Part shown: in pieces, positions 47,394 to 55,559 of the stretch
Numbering within the stretch: position 1 is the first letter of the stretch
How the letters are laid out: each line of letters starts with the position of its first letter
NCBI RefSeq assembly: GCF_030527965.1
Contig: NZ_JAUMZU010000010.1
Coordinates: 1-64,000 of the forward strand
Direction of reading: 5' to 3'
DNA: 64,000 nucleotides
From: Neisseria sp.
GTDB taxonomy: Bacteria; Pseudomonadota; Gammaproteobacteria; Burkholderiales; Neisseriaceae
Made by a program: the position numbers and the translations under genes
The notes under the pieces: model-generated
What the model saw: only the letters and a program-made list of their open reading frames with translations
Database searches by the model: none
Told to the model about the DNA's origin: nothing

Positions 47394-47433
47394 AGGCCGC
47401 CTGAAAGAACGTAATCTGTTTTTCAGACGGTTT
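47394..47433 (+). repeat. AG-DUS-like inverted pair after the ACAD-like gene
   Basis: AGGCCGCCTGAA (47394-47405) and TTCAGACGGTTT (47422-47433) form an imperfect inverted pair. They resemble the AGGCCGTCTGAA/ATGCCGTCTGAA dialects of other Neisseria rather than the local TGCCTGTCTGAA, which appears once at 47461. Confidence 0.65.
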
Positions 47434-47505
47434 GTTTTATCGCCAACTTGTTTTTATCAATGCCTGTCTGAAAATATGCCCGGCAGGCCTATCGGAAGCC
47501 ACACT

Positions 47506-48300
47506 ATGAGCGCCTTATCCGTTACCCATCTTTCACTCGGCTATCCCCATGAGGGCGGTGTTAAAACCATTTTGCAGGATTTCTCGCTGGAAGTGGAATC
47601 CGGCCAGTTGGTTAGTTTGCTCGGCCCCAGCGGCGTGGGTAAATCTTCTTTATTGCGGATTTTGGCCGGCCTGAACCGACCGTTGCAAGGCAAGGTAACT
47701 TTGTTTGGCGATGTGGTGGAACAGCCGCACCCGCGTGTGGGCTTCGTTTTCCAAACCGCCTCGCTACTGCCTTGGCTGAATGTGCGCGACAACGTGGCCT
47801 TCGGCTTAGACTTCAAAAAACAACCGCATATTGATAAAGCCGACTTAAAAAGCCGCGTGGATGACGCGCTGGCGGAAGTAGGGCTCAGCCACGCGGCCGA
47901 TAAGTTTCCGGCAGAACTTTCAGGCGGTATGGCGCAGCGGGTTTCCCTTGCCCGCGCACTTGCCCGCCAGCCGCAGGTGTTGTTGTTGGACGAGCCGTTT
48001 TCTGCGCTGGATGAAGTTATTCGGGCGCAAATGCAAGATTTGCTGCGCCAGATTGTGCATAAGCGCCAGACAGCCGCCGTAATGGTTACGCATGATATCG
48101 ACGAAGCCTTGCTGGTTTCCGACCGCATCGTTCTGATCGGGCAAACACCCGGCCGTATTTTAGGTACTTGGCAGCCGACGCAAGCGTTTCCGCGCCACGA
48201 TAAATTGTGGGAAATGAACACCATGCGCGGTGAAATTTTGCAATCGCTTCATCAGGCGCAGCAATATACGGCGCAAACCTCGATTGATTTCATGATTTGA
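47506..48300 (+). CDS. ABC transporter ATPase, sulfonate/nitrate/taurine type
   Basis: This 264-residue ATPase matches the SsuB/TauB/NrtD class. Walker A is GPSGVGKSS, the Q-loop is FVFQTASLLPWLNVRDNV (the LLPW pattern is typical of the class), the signature is LSGGMAQR, and Walker B is VLLLDEPFSALDE. It energises import by the permease encoded at 50186. The ATG at 47506 gives the usual N-terminus. The substrate-binding protein follows after a perfect uptake-sequence hairpin. Confidence 0.88.
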   Translation: MSALSVTHLSLGYPHEGGVKTILQDFSLEVESGQLVSLLGPSGVGKSSLLRILAGLNRPLQGKVTLFGDVVEQPHPRVGFVFQTASLLPWLNVRDNVAFGLDFKKQPHIDKADLKSRVDDALAEVGLSHAADKFPAELSGGMAQRVSLARALARQPQVLLLDEPFSALDEVIRAQMQDLLRQIVHKRQTAAVMVTHDIDEALLVSDRIVLIGQTPGRILGTWQPTQAFPRHDKLWEMNTMRGEILQSLHQAQQYTAQTSIDFMI

Positions 48301-48363
48301 TTATCGGGTTTCGGGCAGGCCTTTAATCTGATAAAACAGAAGAAAAAGCGTTGCCGCCCGATA

Positions 48364-48396
48364 TTTTCAGACAGGCATCGAATGCCTGTCTGAAAA
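48364..48396 (+). terminator. DUS-pair hairpin between importer ATPase and binding-protein genes
   Basis: TTTTCAGACAGGCAT and ATGCCTGTCTGAAAA form a perfect 15-bp stem with a 3-base loop. Confidence 0.65.
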
Positions 48397-48400
48397 CCAT

Positions 48401-48430
48401 AATGCCGATATACGCAATGCCGATATACGC
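48401..48430 (+). repeat. Perfect 15-bp tandem duplication
   Basis: AATGCCGATATACGC occurs twice in direct succession (48401-48415, 48416-48430), 50 bases upstream of the binding-protein gene, just after the uptake-sequence hairpin. Confidence 0.9.
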
Positions 48431-48479
48431 TGCCGCTTTCCATCCAACAGCTTTACACTGAAATTTTATTTACCTTGAT

Positions 48480-49652
48480 ATGATGCACACCCGTCGCGAT
48501 TTCCTCAAACTTTCCGCCTTATTCAGTGCAGCTGCCGCATTGCCATTATTGCAAGCCTGTTCCAATAGGGCTTCTGCCAATCCTAATGCGCCGCTGACCA
48601 TCGGCTACCTGCCGATTCTCGATGCAACGCCGCTTCTGGTGGCACATGGCAGGGGTTTGTTTCAACAGAGGGGCGTCGAAGCCGTTAAGCCCGTTTTGTT
48701 TCGTTCGTGGGCCAGCTTGGTGGAGGCTTTTTTAAGCGGGCAGGTTAATCTGATTCACGTGCTCTCGCCGATGAGCGTGTGGATGCGTTACGGCAGCAAG
48801 GCGCCGGTGCGCGCGCTGATGTGGAACCATACCTGCGGCTCGGCGCTGACCGTGCGGCAGGATATTAACGGCGTGCAAGATTTACAGGGTCAAACGGTGG
48901 CGATTCCGTTTTGGTATTCCATTCACAATGTGATCGTGCAGCAGATAATTCGAAAGGCGGGCCTAACGGTGGTGGAGAAAAACCCGCAGGCGGGTCAGGT
49001 GCGGCTGACCGTGATGCCGCCTTCCGATATGGTGCCCGGTTTGGCTTCCAAGCAGATTGCCGGTTTTATCGTGGCAGAGCCTTTTAATGCGCTGGCGGAA
49101 GCCAAAGGCGTGGGTAAAGTGTTGCGCTTTTCGGGCGATATCTGGAAAGACCATGCCTGCTGCTTGTCGATGATGCACGACCACGATATCCAAAACCGGC
49201 CGGAATGGGTGCAGAAGGTTATTGGTGCTTTGGTGGAGGCGGCGGCATGGGCGAAAACGCATCGGGTGGAAACCGCAGATTTGCTTGCCAAGCAGGGGAT
49301 TCAAAAATACACGCCACACGATGTGAAGGTGTTGCGTAGCGTGTTGCAGCCCGAACCGTTGGCATGGGCCAAATACGAGCGAGACGGTGCCATCCGGCAT
49401 GTCGATTGGCACCAGAAGCGCATTGATTTTCAGCCTTATCCTTTTGTGTCGTATAGCAAGATGTTGATTGAATTGCTGCAGGAAACTCATCTGGCGGGCG
49501 TGAACAATTTTCTGGGCGAGTTGAATCCGGCGGCCGCGGCGGTAGAATTGTTTGATACGCGATTTGTAGAAAAGGCATTAAGCGAAGCCCATTTGCTGGA
49601 TATGTTCGGCTTGCAAGAAGGGTTGACGAGAAAAGAGAGGTTTGAAATCTGA
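48480..49652 (+). CDS. ABC importer substrate-binding protein, Tat signal, NMT1/SsuA-like
   Basis: This 390-residue exported protein begins with a twin-arginine motif (TRRDFLKLS, residues 4-12) and a hydrophobic stretch that ends in LPLLQACSN, a lipobox-like site, suggesting a Tat-exported lipoprotein. The mature part matches NMT1/SsuA/NrtA binding proteins: IGYLPILDATPLLVAHGRGLF, VNLIHVLSPMSVWMRYG and LASKQIAGFIVAEPFNALAEA. Family ligands are nitrate, bicarbonate, sulfonates or thiamine precursors; the ligand here is unknown. Starts at 48480 and 48483 are equally possible. Confidence 0.85.
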   Translation: MMHTRRDFLKLSALFSAAAALPLLQACSNRASANPNAPLTIGYLPILDATPLLVAHGRGLFQQRGVEAVKPVLFRSWASLVEAFLSGQVNLIHVLSPMSVWMRYGSKAPVRALMWNHTCGSALTVRQDINGVQDLQGQTVAIPFWYSIHNVIVQQIIRKAGLTVVEKNPQAGQVRLTVMPPSDMVPGLASKQIAGFIVAEPFNALAEAKGVGKVLRFSGDIWKDHACCLSMMHDHDIQNRPEWVQKVIGALVEAAAWAKTHRVETADLLAKQGIQKYTPHDVKVLRSVLQPEPLAWAKYERDGAIRHVDWHQKRIDFQPYPFVSYSKMLIELLQETHLAGVNNFLGELNPAAAAVELFDTRFVEKALSEAHLLDMFGLQEGLTRKERFEI

Positions 49653-49683
49653 ATGCCTGTCTGAAAACGAATGAGGAGATTTT

Positions 49684-50142
49684 ATGTTGGCTTTTGTTTT
49701 AATGGCACTCGCCGCAGGCGCGGCATTGGCTTCTCAAGCGGCAATCAACAGCCAGTTGGCCAAAGGCCTGCTGGTACAGCCTCTGGTAGCGGCAACCGTT
49801 TCTTTTGCGGTCGGCACCGTAGTATTACTGATTTTATGCTTGTGGAAAGCGGATTTGGCGGGCGCATGGCAGCAGATGCCGCACCAATCGTGGTGGAAAT
49901 ATCTGGGCGGAGCTTTGGGCGCGGGATTTGTGTTTACCACCGTGTTGTTGGCGCCCAAGCTGGGCATCACGAATATGTTGTTTTTTGTGATTATCGGGCA
50001 GCTTTTAACGGCGGCGGTCATAGACCATTTCGGTTTGATTCATATGCCGGTGCGCCCGCTGCAAATTTGGCATTTGGCCGGTTTACTTGTGATGGCGGCG
50101 GGGCTGGGTTTGTTTTTCTTCGGCAGGCGTCTGTTCGGTTAG
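49684..50142 (+). CDS. DUF606 (YdcZ/DMT superfamily) membrane protein
   Basis: This 152-residue protein has five hydrophobic segments and matches DUF606, a half-size branch of the drug/metabolite transporter superfamily: ALASQAAINSQLAKG near the start, GGALGAGFVFTTVLLAPKLG in the middle and a final helix at about 128-148. DUF606 proteins may be exporters or work as dimers; the substrate is unknown. A GAGGAG site precedes the ATG. It interrupts the ABC importer genes, lying between the binding protein and the permease. Confidence 0.83.
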   Translation: MLAFVLMALAAGAALASQAAINSQLAKGLLVQPLVAATVSFAVGTVVLLILCLWKADLAGAWQQMPHQSWWKYLGGALGAGFVFTTVLLAPKLGITNMLFFVIIGQLLTAAVIDHFGLIHMPVRPLQIWHLAGLLVMAAGLGLFFFGRRLFG

Positions 50143-50185
50143 GCAAAACCGCTTTTTCGGAACGCACATCAAAATAGGAAATAAA

Positions 50186-50935
50186 ATGAAATTGAACCAC
50201 TTTTTGCTTGGCGGCCTGGGCCTCTTGCTCTTATTGATTGTATGGCAGCTCGGCACGATGCTTTTGGCGCAGAATATGTCGCTGGCTCATTTATTGTCGC
50301 CCGCGCCCGCTTTGAACAGCTTGGGCATTTTGTTGTCTGATGGCCAATTGTTGCCTCATATTTTGGCCAGCCTGAGGCGCGTGTTTGTCGGCTTGTTTTT
50401 TGCTTTGCTCATCGGCGTGCCGGTCGGCTTTATATTGGGCTTGTCGCCTAAAACGGAGCAAACCAGCAGCCCGGCGTTTCAGTTTCTGCGTATGATTTCT
50501 CCTTTGTCGTGGATGCCGGTGGTAGTGATGCTGTTTGGCATCGGAGATGCGCCGATTTATTTTCTGCTAGCTTTTGCCGCGGTGTGGCCGATTATTCTGA
50601 ACACGGCATCCGGCGTGAAAAATATTAATAAGCAATGGCTGGAGCTGGGCCGTTCGCTTTCCGCAACGAAAGGCGAGATGCTGTTTAAAATCATGCTGCC
50701 GGCCGTTACCGGCGATATTCTCAACGGTTTGCGGCTGGCAATCGGTATCGTTTGGGTGGTGCTGGTGCCGTGCGAAATGTTGGGTGTGAACGAGGGATTA
50801 GGTTATTTCATTCTGGATACGCGCGACCGGCTGGCCTATTCGGAGCTGATGGCCGCGGTTGTGCTAATCGGCTTGATCGGTTGGGCGCTGGATAGCGGCG
50901 CCCGTAAGCTGGGAAACTGGTGGAAGCACGGTTGA
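50186..50935 (+). CDS. ABC transporter permease, sulfonate/nitrate/taurine type
   Basis: This 249-residue inner-membrane permease has about six helices and the BPD_transp_1 coupling loop, ELGRSLSATKGEMLFKIMLPA, near residues 150-175. HILASLRRVFVGLFFALLIGVPVG is typical of SsuC/TauC/NrtB. It probably forms a homodimer and works with the ATPase at 47506 and the binding protein at 48480. An AGGAAAT site precedes the ATG. A strong uptake-sequence hairpin ends the block. Confidence 0.88.
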   Translation: MKLNHFLLGGLGLLLLLIVWQLGTMLLAQNMSLAHLLSPAPALNSLGILLSDGQLLPHILASLRRVFVGLFFALLIGVPVGFILGLSPKTEQTSSPAFQFLRMISPLSWMPVVVMLFGIGDAPIYFLLAFAAVWPIILNTASGVKNINKQWLELGRSLSATKGEMLFKIMLPAVTGDILNGLRLAIGIVWVVLVPCEMLGVNEGLGYFILDTRDRLAYSELMAAVVLIGLIGWALDSGARKLGNWWKHG

Positions 50936-50950
50936 TTGCTTGAAATCAGG

Positions 50951-50996
50951 AATGCCTGTCTGAAAATGTTACAATAACGTTTTTCAGACAGGCATT
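50951..50996 (+). terminator. DUS-pair hairpin between permease gene and radA
   Basis: AATGCCTGTCTGAAAA (50951-50966) and its complement (50981-50996) enclose 14 bases. It ends 8 bases before the radA start, leaving little room for a ribosome site. Confidence 0.7.
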
Positions 50997-51003
50997 TTCA
51001 TAT

Positions 51004-52383
51004 ATGGCCAAAGCCCCGAAAACCGTTTACCAATGCAGCGAATGCGGCGGCACTTCGCCTAAATGGCAGGGTAAATGCCCACATTGCGGCGAATGGAACA
51101 CTTTACAGGAGAGCTTGGCCGCGCCGGAGCCGAAAAACGCCCGCTTTCAATCGTGGGCGGCCGAGGCTTCTCAAGTTCAGCCGCTTTCGCGGGTTACGGC
51201 GGTTGAAGTGCCGCGCAATCCTACCGGCATGGGTGAGCTGGATCGCGTATTGGGCGGCGGGCTGGTTGGCGGCGCGGTAATTTTGCTCGGCGGCGACCCC
51301 GGCATCGGCAAATCGACCTTGCTGCTGCAAACGATTGCGCGCATGGCTCAAAGTCGGAAAGTGCTGTATGTTTCGGGCGAGGAATCGGCGCAGCAAGTTG
51401 CCTTGCGCGCGCAGCGGCTGGAATTGCAAACCGAGGGTGTGAATCTGCTGGCCGAAATCCGCATGGAAGCGATTCAGGCGGCTTTAAAGCAGCATGAGCC
51501 CGATGTGGTGGTAATCGATTCGATTCAAACCATGTATTCCGACCAAATCAGCTCGGCACCCGGCTCGGTTTCGCAAGTGCGGGAGTGCGCCGCTCAGTTG
51601 ACGCGCATGGCCAAACAGATGGGTACGGCCATGATTCTGGTTGGCCATGTAACCAAAGATGGCGCCATCGCCGGCCCGCGCGTGTTGGAGCATATGGTCG
51701 ATACGGTGCTGTATTTCGAGGGCGATCAGCATTCCAACTACCGCATGATACGCGCGATTAAAAACCGTTTCGGCGCTGCCAACGAATTGGGCGTGTTTGC
51801 CATGACTGAGCACGGCTTGAAAGGCGTGTCTAATCCTTCGGCCATTTTTCTCGCCAGCTATCGCGACGACACGCCGGGCTCTTGCGTGCTTGTTACTCAG
51901 GAAGGCAGCCGGCCGCTGTTGGTTGAAATTCAGGCGTTGGTCGACGATGCGCACGGCTTCACGCCCAAGCGTTTGACGGTAGGGCTGGAGCAAAACCGCC
52001 TTGCTATGCTGTTGGCGGTGTTAAACCGTCATGCCGGCATAGCCTGTTTCGATCAAGATGTGTTTTTAAACGCGGTGGGCGGCGTGAAAATCAACGAGCC
52101 CGCTGCAGACTTGGCCGTTATCCTCGCCATGTTGTCGAGCTTTAGAAACCGCCCGCTGCCGGAAAGAATGGTGACTTTCGGAGAAATCGGTTTGAGCGGC
52201 GAAGTGCGCCCGGTGGCGCGCGGGCAGGAGCGCTTGAAAGAAGCAGAAAAATTGGGCTTCAAACGAGCCATCGTGCCCAAAGCTAACCTGCCGCGCAGCC
52301 AGAAGGAATTTCCCGGTTTGCAGATTCACGGCGTCGGTAATTTGCAAGAAGCGGTTCAATTATGCAGAGATGCGGCAGATTGA
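51004..52383 (+). CDS. radA: DNA repair protein RadA
   Basis: RadA is a RecA-like helicase that promotes branch migration in recombination and, in competent bacteria, supports transformation. The 459-residue protein has the C4 zinc finger (CSECGGTSPKWQGKCPHC, residues 10-27), Walker A GGDPGIGKSTLL near 96, the RadA-specific KNRFGAANELGVF and a Lon-like C-terminal domain. No Shine-Dalgarno sequence precedes the ATG, because an uptake-sequence hairpin ends 8 bases upstream. Length is normal. Confidence 0.96.
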   Translation: MAKAPKTVYQCSECGGTSPKWQGKCPHCGEWNTLQESLAAPEPKNARFQSWAAEASQVQPLSRVTAVEVPRNPTGMGELDRVLGGGLVGGAVILLGGDPGIGKSTLLLQTIARMAQSRKVLYVSGEESAQQVALRAQRLELQTEGVNLLAEIRMEAIQAALKQHEPDVVVIDSIQTMYSDQISSAPGSVSQVRECAAQLTRMAKQMGTAMILVGHVTKDGAIAGPRVLEHMVDTVLYFEGDQHSNYRMIRAIKNRFGAANELGVFAMTEHGLKGVSNPSAIFLASYRDDTPGSCVLVTQEGSRPLLVEIQALVDDAHGFTPKRLTVGLEQNRLAMLLAVLNRHAGIACFDQDVFLNAVGGVKINEPAADLAVILAMLSSFRNRPLPERMVTFGEIGLSGEVRPVARGQERLKEAEKLGFKRAIVPKANLPRSQKEFPGLQIHGVGNLQEAVQLCRDAAD

Positions 52384-52447
52384 GCGGATTAAGGTTTTCA
52401 GACAGGCATTGGCCATTGAGTTTGCTTAACCTGTTGATAATCCGCCT

Positions 52448-52531
52448 TTTCCGCTTTCTCTGAATTTTGTTACACTAATGGCCTTCAGAGCCACACCAAT
52501 GTCGATAGCGCTGGCTGCGACATTGCTTTTT
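52448..52531 (+). promoter_or_regulatory. mltB promoter and leader terminator-like hairpin
   Basis: TTTCCG (-35, weak), a 17-base spacer and TACACT (-10, 52471-52476) precede a leader in which AATGTCG (52498-52504) pairs with CGACATT (52518-52524), with an inner AGC/GCT stem, followed by GCTTTTTT. The unit looks like an intrinsic terminator about 15 bases before the mltB ATG. Confidence 0.5.
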
Positions 52532-52545
52532 TCACGGAAAAACGT

Positions 52546-53640
52546 ATGAAAAAAAATCTATTCTCTACATCTATTATGCTTTCCGCTCTGTTGCTGGCGG
52601 CTTGTCAAAGCAAGGAGCAGCCTGTGCAGATATTCAAGGGCAGTGCGCAGGCCAAGCCGGTCAAGCCGATTGATAAAAGTAAAACATTTTTTAATGAAGC
52701 CGCGCCCAGCCCTGCGGTTACGGGGTTTAATGCGAATCCTAATGTGCAAAAATTCATCGATTATCAGGTCAAGCAAAATCATCTGAACCGGGCGGTACTG
52801 CAAAATTTTTTCGACGCAGTGATTTATCGGGGCAATGTAATCAGCATCATGGACAGACCGGGCACTTCGCGCCCGTGGTATGAATTCAAGCAGGGCAATT
52901 CCGGCGCGGCCAAAATCAACGGCGGCCGCCAGTTTTATGCAGAAAACCGCAATATTATTGATGATGTGGCAAGCAAATACGGCGTGCCTGCCGAATTGAT
53001 TGTGGCAATTATCGGCATCGAAACCAATTACGGTGCCAATAAAGGCAATATTCGCGTGGCCGATTCTTTGGCAACACTGGCCTTTGATTATCCGCGCCGC
53101 GGCGAATTTTTCCAGCAGGAGCTGGCAGACTTTTTGGCTATGGCGGAAGAAGAAAAACGTGATCCGATGGAGTTTACCGGCAGTTTCGCCGGTGCGATGG
53201 GCATGCCTCAGTTTATGCCTTCGAGCTTTCGTAAATGGGCGGTGGATTATGATAAAGACGGCCGCCGCGATATTTGGGGCAATGTTGGCGATGTGGCGGC
53301 TTCGGTGGCCAATTATATGAAGGTTCACGGCTGGCAGAGTGGTGGTAAGATGGTGGTGCCGGTTGCGCTGGTGCCGGATGATAAATTGCAGACGATTATA
53401 GATGAGAAAACGGCGATGAACCGTACGGTGGGCGAGTTGAAAAAATTGGGGGTTACGCCGCTGGAAGCGGTTTCTGACAATGAAAAAGCCGTGCTTTACC
53501 GCTTGGAAACCAGCCCGGGCGTTTATGATTATTACATCGGTCTGAACAATTTTTATGCGGTATGGCAGTATAACCACAGCCGCATGTATGTAACTTCGGT
53601 GCGCGATATTGCTAATGGCTTGGGCGCCGGCGGCTTGTGA
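52546..53640 (+). CDS. mltB: Lytic murein transglycosylase B
   Basis: MltB is an outer-membrane lipoprotein that cleaves peptidoglycan. The 364-residue protein has a lipoprotein signal (SALLLAACQS, cysteine at 20), and the SLT2 domain with catalytic Glu159 in IIGIETNYGAN, FAGAMGMPQFMPSSFRKW and VDYDKDGRRDIW. The C-terminal half includes YYIGLNNFYAVWQYNHS, typical of the family. A terminator-like hairpin in its leader may limit expression. Confidence 0.95.
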   Translation: MKKNLFSTSIMLSALLLAACQSKEQPVQIFKGSAQAKPVKPIDKSKTFFNEAAPSPAVTGFNANPNVQKFIDYQVKQNHLNRAVLQNFFDAVIYRGNVISIMDRPGTSRPWYEFKQGNSGAAKINGGRQFYAENRNIIDDVASKYGVPAELIVAIIGIETNYGANKGNIRVADSLATLAFDYPRRGEFFQQELADFLAMAEEEKRDPMEFTGSFAGAMGMPQFMPSSFRKWAVDYDKDGRRDIWGNVGDVAASVANYMKVHGWQSGGKMVVPVALVPDDKLQTIIDEKTAMNRTVGELKKLGVTPLEAVSDNEKAVLYRLETSPGVYDYYIGLNNFYAVWQYNHSRMYVTSVRDIANGLGAGGL

Positions 53641-53663
53641 TTGGCGGTGATTAAGGTAAAAAT

Positions 53664-53702
53664 AAAATGCCTGTCTGAACATATCTTTCAGACAGGCGTT
53701 TT
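53664..53702. terminator. Bidirectional DUS-type terminator
   Basis: AAAATGCCTGTCTGAA and TTCAGACAGGCGTTTT form a 16-bp stem with one G-U and a 7-base loop between convergent mltB and the histidine kinase gene. Confidence 0.8.
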
Positions 53703-53741
53703 ATTATTTTGTTGCCCGAAAGAAGCCTTTTGGCATAACGT

Positions 53742-55040
53742 TTAATGAGGTGCAACAGGCAGCCGAACCTGCACCAATAGGCCGCTTTCATGGGTGGGCG
53801 AGGCGTGGAGGCTGATACTTCCGCCGTAGCGTTCGGTCAACGTTTTGGCGATGGCGAGGCCAAGGCCGGAGCCTTCGGTGCCGGTGCCCAGAATGCGGTA
53901 AAACGAATCGAACACGCGTTCGCGTTCGGCAATGGGAATGCCGGGGCCATTATCTTCCACTTCCAGCAAACATGCGTTTTGCAAGGATTTAACACGCAAA
54001 TCGACGCGGCCGCCTTCGCCGGTGTAATTGATGGCATTGTCGGCCAGCGTTTTCAGGAGCGTGTAAAACTCGGTTTCGTTGCCGATAAGCATAGCGTCTG
54101 CTTCGCCGTCGATGCCGAAATCGATACTCTTGGCTTCGGCCAGCGGGTAAAGATCTTGCACCACGCATTCGCAGATATGGCGTGCGGATAAAGTTTGCGA
54201 GGAAACGGTTTTGTTTTCCTGCTGAGCCCGGGCGATGGTTAGCAATTGTTCAAGCAGATGGCGGTTGCGGCGGATACCTTCACGCAGCGAGTCGAGCTGC
54301 GCTGCGGTTTCAGGCGGTAGATCGCGCTGCGATAAACGCTCCGCTTGCAATGAAAGGGCGGTCATGGGTGAGCGCAGCTCGTGGGCGGCATCGGCGATAA
54401 AGCGCTGTTGGCGGACGATGCCTTCTTTAATTTTATCGAACAAACGGTTGATGGCGGAAATAAAACCTTTGATTTCAATCGGAATGTTATTTTCTGATAA
54501 TGGTGAAAGATCGTTCTCACTGCGGTGCGACAGGTTTTCAGACAGGCTTTTGATGGGTTTCAGGCTTAAATGTACGGCTAAAAAGCTGAGCAAAGCCAGA
54601 ATGGGTATCAGCAGCAGAATCGGCCAGATAACCAGGCTGGCGCTGGTGTAGGCGGAATCTTGATAGAAGTCGTTTTCTTGCAATAAGGCCATGCGCTGGC
54701 CGTGGGCATCTTCGTAAATATATACCCGATAATCTTCTTTTTTATGAGTAATATTGTGAAAGCCGTTTGCCAAACCTTTCGGCAGAGGAATATCGTTTTT
54801 ACGCGGCTGATCGACGGTTTGGAGATGTATTCGCACATCGTCGTCGATGTGGCCGTTATCCGGTTGCCCTGCGGTGGCGGCGAATTGAGCGGTTTGTTCC
54901 AGTAATTCGTCTTGCATTTCCCGGGCTTCGTGATAGACCACGAAAAAGGAGGTTATGCTGGCGGCAATGGCTGCCAGCATAACGGTGGCCGTTAGCCAGA
55001 GAATCAGGCGCAGTTGCAGGGAGGGCCGGCGTTTAAGCAT
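53742..55040 (-). CDS. Two-component sensor histidine kinase
   Basis: This 432-residue inner-membrane kinase of the QseC/PmrB type has a first membrane helix at about 12-34, a periplasmic sensor region of roughly 100 residues, a second helix near 138-160 and a HAMP-like linker. The phosphorylated His220 is in AAHELRSPMTAL. The ATPase motifs are the N box (LADNAINYTG), G1 (VEDNGPGIP) and G2 (GSGLGLAIAK). It follows the META lipoprotein gene by 3 bases and is third in the operon. An uptake-like sequence at 54537-54548 lies in the coding region, encoding SLSEN. Confidence 0.92.
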   Translation of the reverse strand: MLKRRPSLQLRLILWLTATVMLAAIAASITSFFVVYHEAREMQDELLEQTAQFAATAGQPDNGHIDDDVRIHLQTVDQPRKNDIPLPKGLANGFHNITHKKEDYRVYIYEDAHGQRMALLQENDFYQDSAYTSASLVIWPILLLIPILALLSFLAVHLSLKPIKSLSENLSHRSENDLSPLSENNIPIEIKGFISAINRLFDKIKEGIVRQQRFIADAAHELRSPMTALSLQAERLSQRDLPPETAAQLDSLREGIRRNRHLLEQLLTIARAQQENKTVSSQTLSARHICECVVQDLYPLAEAKSIDFGIDGEADAMLIGNETEFYTLLKTLADNAINYTGEGGRVDLRVKSLQNACLLEVEDNGPGIPIAERERVFDSFYRILGTGTEGSGLGLAIAKTLTERYGGSISLHASPTHESGLLVQVRLPVAPH

Positions 55041-55043
55041 GGT

Positions 55044-55454
55044 TTACTGCTGTTCGGCTTTAACGGCTTTAAGCAGAACTTTGCCTTGCGAGTCAACGAT
55101 TTCCAAGCGGTTGTCGTTGATTTGATAGGATGAGGCGTTTTCAATCATGGTGGCAAGGCTGTTATCCAAATTCATCAATGGCTCTTCGCAGGCCATCAGC
55201 GTGCTGGCGGCATCAGATAGGTGTAGTTTGCCGTTTTGCGCCTGATATTGGCCGAACAGTGAATTGCAACCGCCGGCGGTATGGTAGGTTTTGTCTTGCG
55301 CTTTGAATTCGATGGATGCTGGATTTTCAGGGCGGATACGGTTGACTTCTTCAATCTGCCAGCGGCCTGCCAGAGTGGCGGCAGGGGCTGTATTGGTGGC
55401 GGTACAACCGGCGGTCAGTATGCCGGCCAGTAATAGGGGAATGAGTTTATTCAT
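55044..55454 (-). CDS. META domain (HslJ-like) lipoprotein
   Basis: This 136-residue lipoprotein has signal LIPLLLAGILTAGCTA with lipid-modified cysteine at about 17, then a META/HslJ domain: LAGRWQIEEVN, GGCNSLFGQYQ and LMACEEPLMNLDNSL. HslJ in E. coli is linked to heat shock and novobiocin resistance, without known biochemistry. It lies between a response regulator gene and its kinase gene on the same strand, 3 bases before the kinase, suggesting a role as envelope co-sensor or regulated output of the system; this is inference from position. Confidence 0.87.
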   Translation of the reverse strand: MNKLIPLLLAGILTAGCTATNTAPAATLAGRWQIEEVNRIRPENPASIEFKAQDKTYHTAGGCNSLFGQYQAQNGKLHLSDAASTLMACEEPLMNLDNSLATMIENASSYQINDNRLEIVDSQGKVLLKAVKAEQQ

Positions 55455-55559
55455 CGCAAACCTCGTTTTGCTATTGGTTTTCAGACAGGCATGGGAAGGG
55501 GAAGCCGTTCCGAGTGCCGATTCACAGATTGATTATAGATAATTTGAGCGTTTTTAGCT

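Noticed and set aside
49671-50177. 168-codon frame overlapping the DUF606 gene
   Set aside because: Its product is rich in Arg/Gly/Phe without domain character, while the other frame gives a clean five-helix DUF606 protein with a good ribosome site.
52558-53682. 374-codon minus-strand frame covering mltB
   Set aside because: It is a long antisense shadow of mltB; the plus strand has complete catalytic motifs and a lipoprotein signal, while the minus frame is His/Arg-rich and matches nothing.
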